A DNA stretch of 64,000 bases from Tetrahymena elliotti 4EA. Taxonomy: Eukaryota; Ciliophora; Oligohymenophorea; Hymenostomatida; Tetrahymenidae. Within the stretch, counting starts at the first letter, position 1, and each line of letters starts with the position of its first letter. Location: contig AFXF02001488.1 in NCBI GenBank assembly GCA_000231825.2, positions 372,001 to 436,000 of the forward strand. Reading direction: 5' to 3'. The position numbers and the translations under genes were made by a program. Below the pieces are notes generated by a model. It saw only the letters and a list, made by a program, of their open reading frames with translations. It was not told the DNA's origin and searched no databases. Positions 63,758 to 64,000 of this stretch are shown piece by piece.

Positions 63758-64000
63758 TCAAAGTAATCTGGATATTTATCTTTTTCTTTTTTTAGTTTAA
63801 GTAAAAAGGTCAAAATTTACCTTTAGAGAATCCTACAAGTTACAGCCTTAGGTTAACAGAATCATAACTGCTTTTCTTAAGAATATTAAATCTTTGAAAT
63901 GCTAATAAATATCTGTGCCATTTAAGATTTATTATTCAATCTCTAATTTCACACTATTTTGAAAATATTAAGACTTTAAAATAGAATCTCTTCTTAAGCA
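63758..64000 (-). CDS. C-terminal fragment of a minus-strand gene, unknown function
   Basis: The gene enters from the right edge. In one frame the minus strand reads without TGA down to 63760-63758, with protein-like segments (NSVKLEIEQQILNGTDIY, FLRKAVMILLTQG) and a basic end (KKRKRQISRLL) that could be a nuclear localisation signal. A GTAAAT donor-like site near 63822 would allow different last exons, including one reading KDKYPDYFEEQFRRP to TGA at 63738-63736, but the intron would be only 35 nt, shorter than any other intron here. Function and exact 3' end are therefore open. Confidence 0.45.

Noticed and set aside
63787..63821. 35-nt GT...AG intron in the right-edge gene
   Set aside because: Shorter than any other intron in the window (minimum 47 nt); kept only as an alternative.

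Overview
The window reads as macronuclear-type DNA from an oligohymenophorean ciliate, most likely Tetrahymena or a close relative. Every long conserved protein is interrupted by TAA and TAG when read with the standard code, becomes continuous when TAA/TAG are read as glutamine, and ends at TGA, the only stop. The DNA is extremely A+T rich. Most introns are 47-60 nt, GT...AG and very A+T rich, with a minority of 60-570 nt. Paramecium introns are much shorter (20-30 nt), so Paramecium is unlikely. All coordinates use the ciliate nuclear code, and exon joins were worked out by hand from frame and homology.

Layout. 1-11 kb: the end of a cysteine-rich multi-pass membrane protein, a secreted GH76 glycosidase, a PH-domain protein (all +) and a long coiled-coil protein (-). 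11-20.2 kb: a 9-kb gap with no intact gene; the + strand at 12.1-15.8 kb carries long, frame-shifting coding-like stretches that look like a decayed gene. 20-31 kb: a coiled-coil/low-complexity protein, a TMEM135-like membrane protein, tRNA-Glu(UUC) on -, a helical-repeat protein with a polyglutamine tail ending in a CaaX box, and an S/N/Q-rich protein. 32-33.4 kb: a Thg1-like 3'-5' polymerase (-). 33.4-38 kb: a long spacer. 38 kb: a small secreted beta-barrel-like protein with GC-ended codons. 39.3-45.1 kb: a 1705-residue membrane hybrid histidine kinase with PAS and receiver domains (-). 46.8-48.5 kb: a 7-TM receptor-like protein. 49.3-55.6 kb: an AVL9-type DENN protein fused to MORN repeats, then an XPR1/SYG1 (EXS) phosphate-exporter-like protein, both on -. 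56-57.6 kb: a diverged tandem duplication and a GILT-type thiol reductase. 58.7-60.4 kb: a six-exon coiled-coil protein (-). 62.2 kb: a beta-carbonic anhydrase. The right edge cuts a - strand gene.

No operon logic applies; the genes are independent eukaryotic units. Loose themes are sensing and signalling (histidine kinase, 7-TM, PH), endomembrane and membrane transport (AVL9-DENN, EXS, TMEM135-like), lysosomal/secretory enzymes (GH76, GILT) and RNA repair (Thg1-like). I saw no telomere repeats, no convincing chromosome-breakage sequence and no intact transposon. The least expected items are the DENN-MORN fusion, the Thg1-like (not canonical Thg1) enzyme, the polyQ-CaaX protein, and the decayed tract in the gene desert.
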